A stretch of 64,000 bases of DNA. Source: Cordylochernes scorpioides (lineage: Eukaryota > Arthropoda > Arachnida > Pseudoscorpiones > Chernetidae). Within the stretch, counting starts at the first letter, position 1. Each line of letters begins with the position of its first letter. The notes below the pieces were generated by a model. The model was given only the letters and a program-made list of their open reading frames with translations. It searched no databases and was not told where the DNA came from. The translations under genes were made by a program, and so were the position numbers. The stretch lies in NCBI GenBank assembly GCA_030710605.1, contig CP092877.1, positions 41,896,406 to 41,960,405 of the forward strand, read 5' to 3'. Shown one piece after another: positions 11,452 to 21,826 of the stretch.

Positions 11452-12188
11452 TACAAAATCAAAGATTTCACGAGCTGAAAGTTGGCGATTTTGAGATGCG
11501 CCAAGAATTCGCTGCATGGGTTTTCCGGCAAATTGATATTGGTGAAAACGGGCTGTCGAATTTTCTGTGGACAGATGATGCTCACTTTTCTCTAAACGGA
11601 GAATTTAACATTCAAAACAGCCACATTTGGGCAACAGAAAACCCTAGGATATTTATAGAAATGCCATGTATCAGCCTAGAGTTTCAGTTTTGTGTGGGTT
11701 CACTTCTTCTTTTATTATTGGGCCATTTTCTTTGAAAAATCAATGGAAGAACTTTTAAATCCGTTTTTGTAACTGGTGAACGTTATTTTCAACTTTTGAG
11801 AGAAAAGGGTATTCCCATATTGCAGGGCAGACAAGCACTAAGCGAAATAACATTCATGAAAGATGGAGGACCTCCTCATATCTCCCGAGGTGGCAACCAA
11901 TTGCTGAAGGATACGTCTGGTGAAAATCGTGTGATAAGTCGCCATTTTATATACCAGTGGCCTCCAAGATCACTAGACTTGTCGCCTTGCGATTTTTGGT
12001 TATGGAGATATATTAAATCGTGTTTTGATCGATTCCGGCCCACCACATTGGCCATGTTGAAGGCTTCTATCAGACGGCACGTTTCATCAATTTCAACAGA
12101 TATGTTATTTAATGCTGTCCATTCTGTCATCTATCGTCTGCAGGCGGTGTTTGAGAATGAAGGGCGCCACATTGAGCAAGGATTGTGA
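11452..12188 (+). pseudogene. Tc1-like transposase catalytic domain (copy B)
   Basis: DDE-type core with LWTDDAHFSLNG (first Asp, ~11565), FMKDGGPPHIS (second Asp, ~11860) and SLDLSPCDFWLW (third acidic residue region, ~11970), ending at TGA 12186-12188 after a C-terminal helix (FENEGRHIEQGL). Frame slips near 11665 and 11735 interrupt it. The N-terminal HTH half, seen in copy A at 46366-46590, has been replaced by LINE-B. Transposase of the Tc3-like type that cuts at TA; inactive here. Confidence 0.85.
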
Positions 12189-13229
12189 CCTAATACAAGA
12201 GAGAAGGCAGTTACCTCAAGTGTTATATAAGCTGCCATGTATTTTATTATCTACCAATATTTTGCAGCTCTTTGTGTTGGGTTATGGGGATAATAAATGC
12301 TGTCCTCACATCTTGACTCTTTTTTTGTGAACAGTAATTTTTTGTTTGTCATTTGCTCACATATTATGTCGTGCAAACTAAAGTGTTATAACTTCTCGAA
12401 TAACACTGGTACACACAATTTTGCCCCTCATGTTTAGTTTTTCGCTTTTCGCTCATCAGAAGAAATAGCATAAAGAATATTTTCTATAAACCAATAACTA
12501 TAGAAATTTTGTGCAAAAAAAAAAAATACAAAATGATTTTACTACCACGTTTTTCAACGCAAAAGGTCGATCTAAAAATGATTTTTATTTGAGGGGAAAT
12601 ATTTTTAAAATTGTGTACAGTATAAAAACAACGATAACATTTGACAAGCCCATAGGATATCTGGAATAATGTACGACAAATATATTTTGTCACTCCCCTC
12701 TATATTTCATTTTTGGATCATGACTAATATCCAGTTAAATAGTCAAGGGTCGCCAATTAGTCAGGAAACTACACATTCCTTATAGCAAGAAATCCTATTA
12801 GTAGTGCCATCATAATTTTTGCTACTATATTAACATTTCAAACAATCGTTTATGATACCAGCAGGGTTTTTCAAACATTCAAGCTATTTCACAAAACCTA
12901 TTTCACATTTTTGCTACGTTTTAATTTGCATATACCTATTTTACATATCTCGGATGGTTCAAATTCACATAAATAGGTACCGCTCAGCAAGAGCAACCTA
13001 GTTCATGATAATTGAACAATGAATAATATGTGAAGGTTATTCACATATTAAACAAATTTTAACGCGGGATTTAATCCCGGTTCATGACTGTCGGGAATCG
13101 AGCGTGTTACCCTCTCATCCACCGACTTATTGTCTGGAATCGAGCGTGTTACCCTCTCATCCACCGACTTTTATATCTCGGATTGCATATAAAAAATGTC
13201 ATCCTTTATTATACTTTTGGCGAAATGGT
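12189..13229. other. Tc1-like copy B 3' non-coding region
   Basis: AT-rich, non-coding DNA between the transposase stop and the right TIR. It contains a poly(A) run near 12517 and the 42-bp tandem repeat at 13089-13172. No gene is recognised. Confidence 0.7.
13089..13172. repeat. 42-bp tandem duplication, tRNA-like neighbourhood
   Basis: Two adjacent copies of TGTCGGGAATCGAGCGTGTT... ending in CATCCACCGACTT (13089-13130, 13131-13172) with about two mismatches. On the minus strand the unit is followed by CGGGATTAAATCCCG, a T-arm-like hairpin, so this may be a tRNA-derived SINE head, but no complete cloverleaf is seen. Also at 59629-59712. Confidence 0.7.
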
Positions 13230-13527
13230 GTTTTATTAATTTAACATTTGATATTATAAGGGTTATTTCCTGGTATTAAAAAAGGAAAAATATGTGTCGA
13301 CCATTTATATATTTCAATTTATCAAACAATTTGGCCGCTTAATCTCTGATTCTGGTAGAGCGCCATCTAGCAAATAAAATTGTACTCAAATCAATTTAGA
13401 ATTTTCATTATTTGCCATAAAATTCCCATTGCATCCTGAACACCATGGTGCTTACCCCATTGTTCTAGCGCGAATATTCGCGGAGTTATTAATTTTTAAA
13501 ATAGTGCGGGACTTTTGGATCACCCTG
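13230..13527 (-). repeat. Right TIR of Tc1-like copy B
   Basis: Reverse complement of 770-1071. It contains the landmarks GTTTTATTAATTT, GCGCCATCTAG and GTGCGGGACTTTTGGATCACCCTG. Uninterrupted here, which shows the Copia-free TIR structure. Confidence 0.85.
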
Positions 13528-13529
13528 TA

Positions 13530-14055
13530 TAGAAATAAAATGGCCTGAGTGGGAATATGAGGAAAGGGAATATAAAATAACGGGATCAAAACAACCCTCT
13601 TAGTCACCAGATGTCAGCCTTTAACTGGGATAATTTATCTTACTCAAAGCAATTTAAAAGCATCTACATGTGAGGATCAAGGGACAGTTCCCACCGAGGT
13701 GGTCTCAACACCAGTTGTTCCCAGGGTGGTCCTCCACCCTTCTCTCTTTTCTCCCCGATCTACTCCTCATAGAGGTTTTGCCTCTGTCGCCTGTGTTTCC
13801 TTACCACTCATCACACAACTACCACGACTGATTCACAAATCACCGCATACATACATATTACACGATTTTTTAATCTAAAGTAATATGAAAGACAGAAAAA
13901 AATATATAATTGAATATATATGTAAATATGTGAAATATTATAAAATATAAACCTGTAAATATAGTTAAGGATTTGCATTGTAATTAAGAAAAAGCTTCTC
14001 TCGCTGGCGAGCGGTCGCGTGAAACTGCTCTCGCTGGCAGGCATGCGCGCGCACA
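13530..14055. other. Non-coding spacer
   Basis: Flank of the Tc1-like element. Pyrimidine-rich at 13720-13800, AT-rich at 13850-13970. No gene or clear repeat is recognised. Confidence 0.5.
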
Positions 14056-14485
14056 GGGAAGTCACGTGCTGGTGTTCTCGCCGCCAGCCAGTGATCGGAA
14101 GGGAGAATTGCAGGTGTCTTCTGCTCTGCTGGAACCTTATTGTCTTGGAGAATGCGAATTTTGAGGCAAATAGTCCCATTAATGAGACATGGAGAAAGTC
14201 GTGCTATTTTCGCTTTCTTCACTATTCTACCCTTTGCAAGCTTTGCAGTTTCTCTTGGGAAATGACTCAGTCTGCACCCACTGTACAAGTGTCATCACTG
14301 CTGACCTGTATTCTTCGGGGCTGACAGTGAAGCTGTGCTGCCGTACTTTATTATTTTCCATGACAGCTTCCATGGTGATTCAACTCACCGCTTCTTGTAC
14401 CAGAATCGGGCGGCCTTTTGAACTGCCGCGGCTCGACAGACTAATCGGTTGAGGGAGCTGAAATCTTCAAGATTCAAGAGTCGTG
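14056..14485 (-). pseudogene. BEL/Pao pol fragment (linker between RNase H and integrase)
   Basis: The minus strand carries RETAKLAKGRIVKKAKIARL, SPCLINGTICLK and ILPSDHWLAA in order, the conserved linker that precedes the integrase zinc domain in BEL/Pao polyproteins. Upstream residues (NRLVCRAAAVQKAARFWYKK) fit the same protein. Frameshifts and a stop are present, and neither LTR is found. It differs in sequence from BEL-1, so it marks a second BEL family. Confidence 0.6.
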
Positions 14486-14529
14486 TCAAAGGACGGTGGA
14501 GTCTTGGCCTCTTCCTTTGCGTCTTGTAG

Positions 14530-14700
14530 CTGAGACCAGTCACACTATAGGCATCCATTTAACCGAACATCAAAGATGTATCAGAAACCGCGACAATAGA
14601 TCTCAAATCTTTCAACATGTAAATTGCGCTTTACACGCATTTAACGTTACACAAGCCACCTCCAACTATATAAACATTGAAAAACACATTGAGATTAGCA
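14530..14700 (+). pseudogene. Possible Penelope-like (GIY-YIG) fragment
   Basis: A short plus-strand stretch reads IGIHLTEHQRCIRNRDNRSQ, then IFQHVNCALHAFNVTQA. This resembles the C-terminal GIY-YIG endonuclease of Penelope-like elements (IKEHQR...H...H). Only about 55 residues are visible. The call rests on pattern memory and is weak. Confidence 0.3.
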
Positions 14701-14704
14701 GCAA

Positions 14705-14865
14705 TGTTGTTGTTATCGTGTCCAATGGAGAGCATCAGATATCTTATGCATCTCTATCACAGTAGTTGCAATGTCCACAATCTTGGGTGTGTAAAGCTGC
14801 TGCACTGGTTCCATGTCAATTTTATGAAAGGTTCGCCTGTCTTTTGTTCTAAAACGTTTTTTTTA
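14705..14865 (-). pseudogene. LINE 3'-end fragment
   Basis: The minus strand reads MEPVQQLYTPKIVDIATTVI and EMHKISDALH, a diverged match to the LINE-B C-terminus (EPQQLLYTSKIVDIVAAVME at ~7230-7300). It is followed by TTGGACACGATAACAACAAC, the same 3' tail as LINE-B. It is a 3'-end-only insertion of the same or a sister family. Confidence 0.65.
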
Positions 14866-14963
14866 AAAAATAACGAGCGGTAAACAACGGTCTTCGGTTG
14901 TTTTTAATTTTAGCTTTCGAGGAGTAAAGGGAGTGCCCTACGCTCGCAAACCTACAATATATC

Positions 14964-15553
14964 TCTCTATATATAAAAGTCAATGTCTGTCTGTCTGTTT
15001 CGCGATAAATTCAAAAATACTGAACAATTGGTACCAAATTTTGCATGTCGCTTTTTATAAACCTGAGGAAATTTTCGGCTACATTTTTCTTAATATTTTT
15101 GGCTATTTCTTTTTTTCATTTGAAGAACTTTTTTTTACGCGGAGTAAATACGAGGCAAAGTAACAACGCGAGGCTAATTAAGCGACCAATGAGCGTTCTG
15201 CATTTCTTTTCAAGTTGCTTGCGTACCTTTTTAAGAATATATTTTTATACAAGAGTGTTACTTTTTTTTACAAAAGTATTGAGAGAGAAATTTATATTAC
15301 TAAGTTAAGGTAAGTTCACACAATGCAATTAAAAAAAAACTTTACAAAATTAGCGTTACTGTATGTAAACAATGGCTTTCTTATTTTTTATCAATTTTTG
15401 TTCTGGCCTTTGTTTTGTTTTTCACAGTCAATATGATAATTCTTTAAATTAAACAAACAATAGTCTATATGCAAAAAATACAGTAGTGAAAATTTAATAT
15501 GAATTACTGTCTCATTTAACAGCCAAAACATGTTTGTCTAAAATTTATATTAC
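14964..15553 (+). mobile_element. Helitron-like 5' end remnant
   Basis: TCTCTATATATAAAAGTCAA followed by repeated TGTCTG and then AACAATTGGTACCAAATTTTGCATG resembles the 5' terminus common to many Helitron/Helentron elements. No Rep/helicase coding and no CTRR hairpin end are visible, and BEL-1 interrupts the region at 15554. 15310-15553 is plain AT-rich DNA. Confidence 0.4.
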
Positions 15554-16380
15554 TGTTAAAACTATTTTACCGTTCTTTTACTTTGTACATAGAATGAAGA
15601 TCTTAGGTGAAGGGAGACAACGAGCAAGATATCGACATGGTCGGGGAAGCCCCCGTTGAGACGAGGGGGCAAAGGTCAGCAGCGGGGAGGCAAAATCACG
15701 TGGACACCCGCGAAGTGATTGGTTGTTCGGAGAGCCCCGGGATGTGGCGTCAGATGGCAGGATTCCCTTGTTAGAAGCGGAGGGGAAAGTTGAGTTCCCT
15801 TGCCAGACGGAAAGACGTCTAAAAGCTATCCTGCAAGCAGCGTCTTGTGGACGGAAAGACGTCAAATTATCCTACAAGCGGCGACTTGTGGACGGGAAGA
15901 CGTCGAACAAAAATCCCACAAGCAGAGACTTGTGGACGGGAAAGGACGCATTGGAGTATCCCTCAAGCAGCAGCTTGAGAGCGGAAAAGACACTTAGACA
16001 ACCAACGAGTCGCGACAATTGGACATCGCACAAGACAAGCCAAGCCAAGCCTGCGACGGTGCTGCCACGAGGTACTGTGTAAACAAACGCTCGACACCCC
16101 CCCGCCATTTATTTTTGTCTTCCTTCCCTAAGACTACTTTAATTTTACTTTACTTTTTTTTTGCTTAACCTTTTTTATCTAGTTTTTTTAGCTCTGTTTT
16201 AATCTTTAAATACAACCATAATTCTATATATATATATAAGTGTAATAGTTTTTATCCCTTTTGTTTTTAATCTTTAAAATAAATCCTTTTATTATACTGT
16301 GTTTCTGTGCATTTATTTCCCCCATTGTTTTTCCTTTCAATCGATCACCCTTTATTTTTTTTTTTAAACGAACACGAACA
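15554..16380 (+). repeat. BEL-1 5' LTR
   Basis: 827 bp, TGTTAAAA...GAACACGAACA. It contains a four-unit tandem array (15806-15978), a TATATATATATAAG run near 16227-16240 that could serve as a promoter, and AATAAA near 16279. Matches 21827-22641 and 62102-62932. Confidence 0.9.
15806..15978 (+). repeat. Four-unit hairpin array in BEL-1 LTR
   Basis: Units at 15806-15849, 15850-15890, 15891-15934 and 15935-15978 (41-44 bp). Each starts GACGG(G/A)AAGACGTC or a variant and ends in an inverted repeat such as ACAAGCGGCGACTTGT. Also in the other BEL-1 LTRs at ~22078 and ~62354. Confidence 0.8.
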
Positions 16381-16383
16381 TTT

Positions 16384-16399
16384 TGGTGAGCCGGACGTG
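16384..16399 (+). promoter_or_regulatory. BEL-1 primer binding site
   Basis: TGGTGAGCCGGACGTG lies three bases after the LTR end, in the position and with the TGG start expected of a tRNA primer site. The tRNA was not identified. Confidence 0.65.
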
Positions 16400-16416
16400 A
16401 TCGATTTAAAGGAAAT

Positions 16417-17735
16417 ATGGAGGAAATGGATGCAATTAAAAAGCGCAGAAAAGCCTTAAGAGGTACTTTCACTAGAATTATTAATGAAATAAATGGGGAA
16501 TTTGAAAAGTCTCAAATTGATAAGAACGATATTTATTCTAAGTTTAATAGACTAGTCTTATTACACGAAACTTGTAGATCTAAACGAAAAATATCAGGCT
16601 TTATTGGTAGTGAAAGAAGGGATTACAGAGGAAAGTATTGATAGGGAATGGCAAGAATGCGATAAATATGAAGAGGAAAAGTTTGATATTCAACAGAAAG
16701 TCAGTGTATTACGGAATCCCGATAAAGAAGAAACAATCCCGATTGCTAGCGAGGACACTGTAATAAATGTGAAATTACCAGAGTTAGCCCTAAAAAGCTA
16801 TGATGGCTCTCTGGAAGGTTGGTTGCCTTGGTGGGCGCAGTTTTCGAAAATTCACGAAAATAAGAATTTATCCGATAGCGATCGGTTTTTATATTTGCGT
16901 CAAGCAATTGTACCAAATTCAGAAGCCTATCGTGTTGTAGCAAGCTATCCCGTTACAGGCGCCAATTATGTTTTGGCAGTACAAGCCCTACAGGAGCGAT
17001 TCGGTGACCCGAATATACTGACAGAACTATATGTCAGACGTCTATTGAATTCGGTTATATCTAATGTAAAGAAAGAAAATAGAAATTTAAGCAGTCTGTA
17101 CGACGAACTGAGCAGTCACCTCCGGTCGTTAGAGACATTGGGCATTGATCCCAGTTGTCGGGTATTTTTTTATACCCTCTTGTCGAGTCTTCATTACCTT
17201 CGGATATTTTGAAAATTTGGCACAGGCATCCTTCTTCGGGTTATGGTATGGAGTTAGCAAAACGGGAAGAAGCAGATAAAGGGGTTGGAGGAGCTCAAGA
17301 AAGGCTAAGGTTATTATTGGACTTTCTAAAAGCCGAAGTAAGGAGTGCTCAACGGCTGAAATTTGTGGAAAAAGGCTTTAAGCAGGAGGAACCCTATAAA
17401 AGGTCTTACAATGATGGGACCAGAACAAGGAGCAATTTCAGACCCGCCACTGTGTCTAGTTTGTTCGGAGGGCGAACTAATATAAAATGCTTCTTTTGTG
17501 AAAGAACAAATCATGCGAGTCATCAATGCCGCTCCATAATGAAAATGTCTCCGGGAGAGAGAAATGATAAAATACGTAGTGCCCATCTATGTTTCAAATG
17601 CTTAAGAAAGGGACACATACAGAGTCAGTGCCGAGAACAATTGGAGTGCAAAAACTGTGGGAGAAACCACTTGGAAGTTTTATGTGAAGGAAATTCTTCT
17701 AACCGGTTAACGAAACCAGGAAGAGAAAATCTAAA
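16417..17735 (+). pseudogene. BEL-1 gag, frameshifted
   Basis: Starts MEEMDAIKKRRKALRGTFTR (16417). A frameshift near 16570, shared with the right copy, breaks the first ~50 codons from the rest. The gag core (LPELALKSYDGSLEGWLPWW, ~16770) leads to a second break near 17150 that is private to the left copy: the right copy has one more C in the run and reads through. Three Cys-rich knuckles follow: CFFCERTNHASHQC, CFKCLRKGHIQSQC and CKNCGRNHLEVLC (~17490-17690). Nucleocapsid/particle protein of the element. Confidence 0.85.
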
Positions 17736-20700
17736 GGAAAATGCAACTGAACCCATTGCATCGCTTTCTAGTCAAGCCTGCACAGGTCAGGTCTTGCTGA
17801 TGACCACGGTAGCACTGTTAAGAGGCCCAAATGCCTCTAGAAGGGTTAGAATTCTCCTCGACAGTGGAAGTCAGTTTTCGTATATCAAACAGTCGTTAGT
17901 CTGGAGTGTAGGAATAGAAAGAAAAGGCGAAATAACTATAGCTAAAAGTCTTTTTGGAGGTAATAAGATTGGTGAAGAAAAGCACGGTAAATTTATGTTA
18001 GAATTGGAGAATTTAGGTAATAAAAAAGATGTGATCCATATTGAGGCGCTGGATCAACGTAAAATTTGCGACGCCATACCACCTTTGCCAAAAGGAGACT
18101 GGTTAGAAAAATTGAAGATTAAGGGCATAATATTGTCTCAGGACAATTTTAAAGGACAAGAGATTGACATATTGATTGGTTCTAACTATCTAGGTATGAT
18201 TTTGCCAGGAAAAATTGTTCAAGTTGAAGCAGATTTAACTGCGGTGGAAACGAAATTAGGTTGGACACTAATGGGCAATTCGCCAATTATTGATAGCAAT
18301 GACAATGTGCAGCAGACTTTGAATCTGCTAACAACGCGATGCGATTTAAAGGATTTGTGGGATCTAGAAGTACTAGGCATTAGGGATCCTGTTGAAACTT
18401 GCTCCAAAGAGACCAGATATCAGGAAATAAAAGAAAAGTTTATAACAAAAATTCAAAGACAAAGTGATCAGAGATATTCTGTAGGTCTACCTTGGAAGGT
18501 AGAAAAGGAGTCAATCCCCAGCAATCTTGACATAGCGATAAAAAGGTTAGATATAAGCACTAAGAAAATGACCTCACAGAATAAGTTGACCGAATATAGT
18601 CAGATCTTTAGAGACTGGCTGACTGAAGGACTCATTGAAAGAGTCGAGGAAAATCCTCTCGAGAGAAGAGGCTACTATTTACCTCACCGCCCTGTGTACA
18701 AGATGGAATCTAAAACGACGCCCATACGTCCGGTTTTCGATGCTTCTTGTCTAGGTCATAATGGACTATCTTTAAATCAATGTTTAGAAAAGGGACCGAA
18801 TTTATTGGAAAGAATCCCTGAAGTGATGATAAGATTTCGGGAAAATAAATTTGGAGTCACGGCAGATATAAGAAAAGCATTCCAGATGGTGGCGATTGAA
18901 GAATCTGAACGGAACTACCTTAGATTCCTTTGGTGGGAAAAGGAGAGCGATAGAGAACTAATAGCTTACAGGCATAAGAGACTTGTATTTGGCTTAAACT
19001 GCAGTCCTTTTGTGCTGAACGCCGTAATAGAATACCATCTTCAATCAATAAGAGGCCCACTTGTTCAATGGGCAAAGATTTTAGCTCAATTCTTCTACAT
19101 GGACAATTGTATTACCTCGCTGGAAACAAAGCAGGAAGTGCAGGAATTTCAAAAGGCCGCAATTGAAATTATGGACAGGGCTAAAATGGACTTACGAGAG
19201 TGGGAATATTCTCTGGAGGAAAACCCTGAAAAGAGGACTTGTACAAAAATATTGGGTGTTGTTTGGAATAAAATGGAAGATTCATTAAAATGCGAACTCC
19301 CTGACAATTTGAGTATTCAACCCAAATTAACGAAAAGGCTGGTACTGTCCATGGTTCAGCGGATATTTGATCCACTTGGATTTTGCGCTCCAGTATTCTT
19401 GCCACCAAAGTTGTTACTGCAGCGATCATGGGGACTGAAACTAGGTTGGGATACACCACTACCCGAAAGTATGGCCCAGGAATTTCGAACCTGGTTGGAT
19501 CAAATAAAATTCATAGAGTTAATAAAGATACCGAGATATATGTGGAATGATCTCATTTTCCCTACAGAAGTTCATATCTTTTGTGACGCTAGTCAAAGAG
19601 GCTATGGAGCTGTAGCCTATTTACGGAGCGAAACGGGACGAGAAAATACTCTAACTTTGATTTGGAGCAAAGTCAGATTAGCTCCTATGAAGAGTATTAC
19701 GATCCCTCGCTTGGAATTAATGGCCATGGTACTAGGAGCTAGACTAGCCAATGCAATCCAAGCTGCCTTGAAGAGAAAATGTGAAACAACTCTTTGGTCT
19801 GACTCTACTACCGCGCTAAGTTGGATAAAGAGAGAAATTGAGTGGAGAGTTTTCGTGAGGAACCGAGTCAGAGAAATTCAGGCCACTACCAATTTGAACG
19901 ATTGGAGGTTCGTTCCTAGTCAGTTGAACCCGGCCGATCTTCTGTCTCGAGGTTGCCCTCCAAGCCAGTTTGTGCAAAGCAGATGGTGGGAGGGCCCCGA
20001 ATGGTTGAAAAAACCTAAAGAATTCTGGCCCAATTCAGAGTTCTCGATAAATCCAAAAGAAATAAAGGTTGAAGAAAACATTATGAAAACCAACATTAAT
20101 TTGAACATCGATTATAAAGACTGGTTACTGACAAGGAGGTCTGATTACTCTCTCAATATCAGGGTAATGTCCTATGTTTTAAGATTTTTAGGGAAACTTA
20201 AAAAACAGTCAACTGAAACAGGACCTTTGAAAGTTTCAGAATTAGACTTGGCAGAAAAAAAGCTTATCCGAATGATTCAGGAGAAAGTCTCCATAGAGAA
20301 ATCGAATGCAACCAAGAGTTTTAAAATATTAAAAAACACTGACGGACTTTGGTGTGTAGAAAGCAAACTTTTACATGGACAGGTCCCAGAAGAATTTAAA
20401 ACTCCTATCATTCTACCAGGCGACCATCCCTTCGTAGAGCAACTTATATGGGAAGTGCACCTGAAGAATGGACATGTAGGGGTGCAATTCATTTTATCAA
20501 AGCTGAGAGAGAAATTTTGGATAATCAGGGAAGGAAAACGATAAAGAAAATTATCAGTAAGTGCATTGCTTGCAAGAGACTTAAAGAAAAGTCTCTGCAA
20601 AGACCAATGGCAGCTTTGCCAGAAAACAGAATTGGACTGGGCAAACCCTTCCAAGTTACAGGAGTTGATTTATTAGGCCCTCTTCATTTGAAAGAAGGTG

Positions 20701-21661
20701 GGAAAGTGTGGGTAGCCGCCTTTACTTGCGCCGTCTATCGCGCTATTCATCTGGAGTTGGTGAAGAGTTTAGAGACAGGAGTCTTCATGATGGCCCTCCA
20801 TAGGTTTATTTGTCGGAGAGGGCGCCCCGAGAAAATATATAGCGACAATGGCACCAATTTCGCAAAACTTAATAGAATATTCAAGAGATTGGATTGGATC
20901 AGAATTGAAAGGGAAACCTCAATTAAAAGGATACAATGGATTTTTATCCCTCCTTCTGCTCCTTGGTGGGGAGGATTTTGGGAAAGAATGGTTAGGACAA
21001 TAAAGGAAATGTTGATAAAGATGCTAGGTCACAGGAAGCTGAAATATGTACAACTGCAGACTGCCTTTGTGAAATCGAATCTATCATTAATAATCGACCC
21101 CTCACTTATGTCTCTGAAGACGACAATGATCTAAAACCGTTAACTCCTAATGAGTTTTTACAAAATGGTCCAGAGTCTAGCTTTCCTGAATTTGAAAATT
21201 TAAAGCCAGAAATGTTGCACACTAGATACAGAGAGTTAGGTCAACTGAAGAGAGAATTGAATCAGAGATTCTTAAAGGAATATTTAGGCGCGCTGATTCA
21301 GAAATCCGAAAATATTGATAGAAGACAGTTGAAAGTAGGAGACGTTGTACTGATCGGGCAAGAAAATCTTAAAAGAATGTTTTGGCCTAAAGGGCGAATA
21401 GTAAATCTCATACCAGGTAAAGATGGAATAGTGAGAGTGGCCCATGTTAAAACATCCACAGGAACCTTGATCAGGGCTCTACAACGCTTACACCCTCTTG
21501 AAATATCCTCGAATGTTGAGACGATTCAAAAGGACAATTCAAATACCGAACCCCTATCTGAAGCATTTTTAGGAAATAGGCCCAATATTGAATCCAGGGA
21601 CTCTAGAAATAGATATGGTAGGGTAATCAGAAAGCCTGCAAGGTATGACTTGAAGGACTAG
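17736..21661 (+). pseudogene. BEL-1 pol (protease, RT, RNase H, integrase, DUF5641), frameshifted
   Basis: Protease ILLDSGSQFSYI (~17855). RT motif A VTADIRKAFQMV (~18855) and motif B FGLNCSPFVLNA. The YxDD box reads YMDN (~19098), with Asn at the second acidic position. RNase H shows FCDASQRGYGAVAY (~19580) and LWSDSTTALSW. Integrase has a zinc-binding region (HLKNGHVG...CIACKR) and D-D-E at GVDLLGPL (~20665), YSDNGTNF (~20840) and GGFWERMVRT (~20975). Frame breaks occur near 20530 and 21060. The C-terminal DUF5641-like domain (GDVVLIGQENLKRMFWPKGR, ~21340) ends at 21661. Confidence 0.9.
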
Positions 21662-21817
21662 TGAAAGTACCTGTATGAAAAAAAAAGGGTGTAATATGTG
21701 TATTCTTTTTATGTGTATATTATGTAATGTAATAGGCATATCTACTCTTGTGTGTATTGTGTATATATATGCTCTTTTGTCTTATACTTAATTTTGGCTT
21801 CTTCGGAGCAAAATTAT

Positions 21818-21826
21818 GTGGGAGAA
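21818..21826 (+). promoter_or_regulatory. BEL-1 polypurine tract
   Basis: GTGGGAGAA lies directly before the 3' LTR, the expected plus-strand primer position. 21662-21817 is the non-coding 3' leader of the element. Confidence 0.7.

Larger units (their letters stand above)
770..13527 (+). mobile_element. Tc1-like DNA transposon copy B with nested insertions
   Basis: The element begins CAGGGTAATCCAAAAGTCCC at 770 and ends with the reverse complement of that sequence at 13527, flanked by TA at 768-769 and 13528-13529, as expected for the Tc1/mariner superfamily. The terminal inverted repeats are about 300 bp, unusually long. The interior has been expanded to ~12.8 kb by Copia-1, a solo LTR and two LINE families. 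Only the C-terminal half of the transposase (11452-12188) survives; the N-terminal HTH part present in copy A is missing. Confidence 0.85.
1..17447. repeat. Left copy of ~17.3 kb direct duplication
   Basis: Base 1 corresponds to base 46705 and base 17447 to base 64000, in the same orientation and with the same order of nested transposons throughout. Differences are scattered substitutions and small indels, so the offset drifts only from 46704 to about 46550. Every nested insertion and the internal inversion are shared, so the duplication is younger than all of them. Neither outer edge is visible: the left copy begins before the window and the right copy continues past it. It may be a segmental duplication or an uncollapsed allelic contig. 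Confidence 0.95.

Noticed and set aside
12484..12693. Minus-strand 69-codon frame in the Tc1 3' region
   Set aside because: Low-complexity, from AT-rich non-coding DNA; no homology pattern recognised.
15806..15978. CRISPR-like array
   Set aside because: Only four imperfect units without true spacers, inside an LTR of a eukaryotic retroelement.
15578..16108. Open frames on both strands within the BEL-1 LTR (15723-16082 +, 15578-15865 -)
   Set aside because: They lie wholly inside the LTR and arise from the GC-rich tandem hairpin units; the repetitive residues mirror the DNA repeat.
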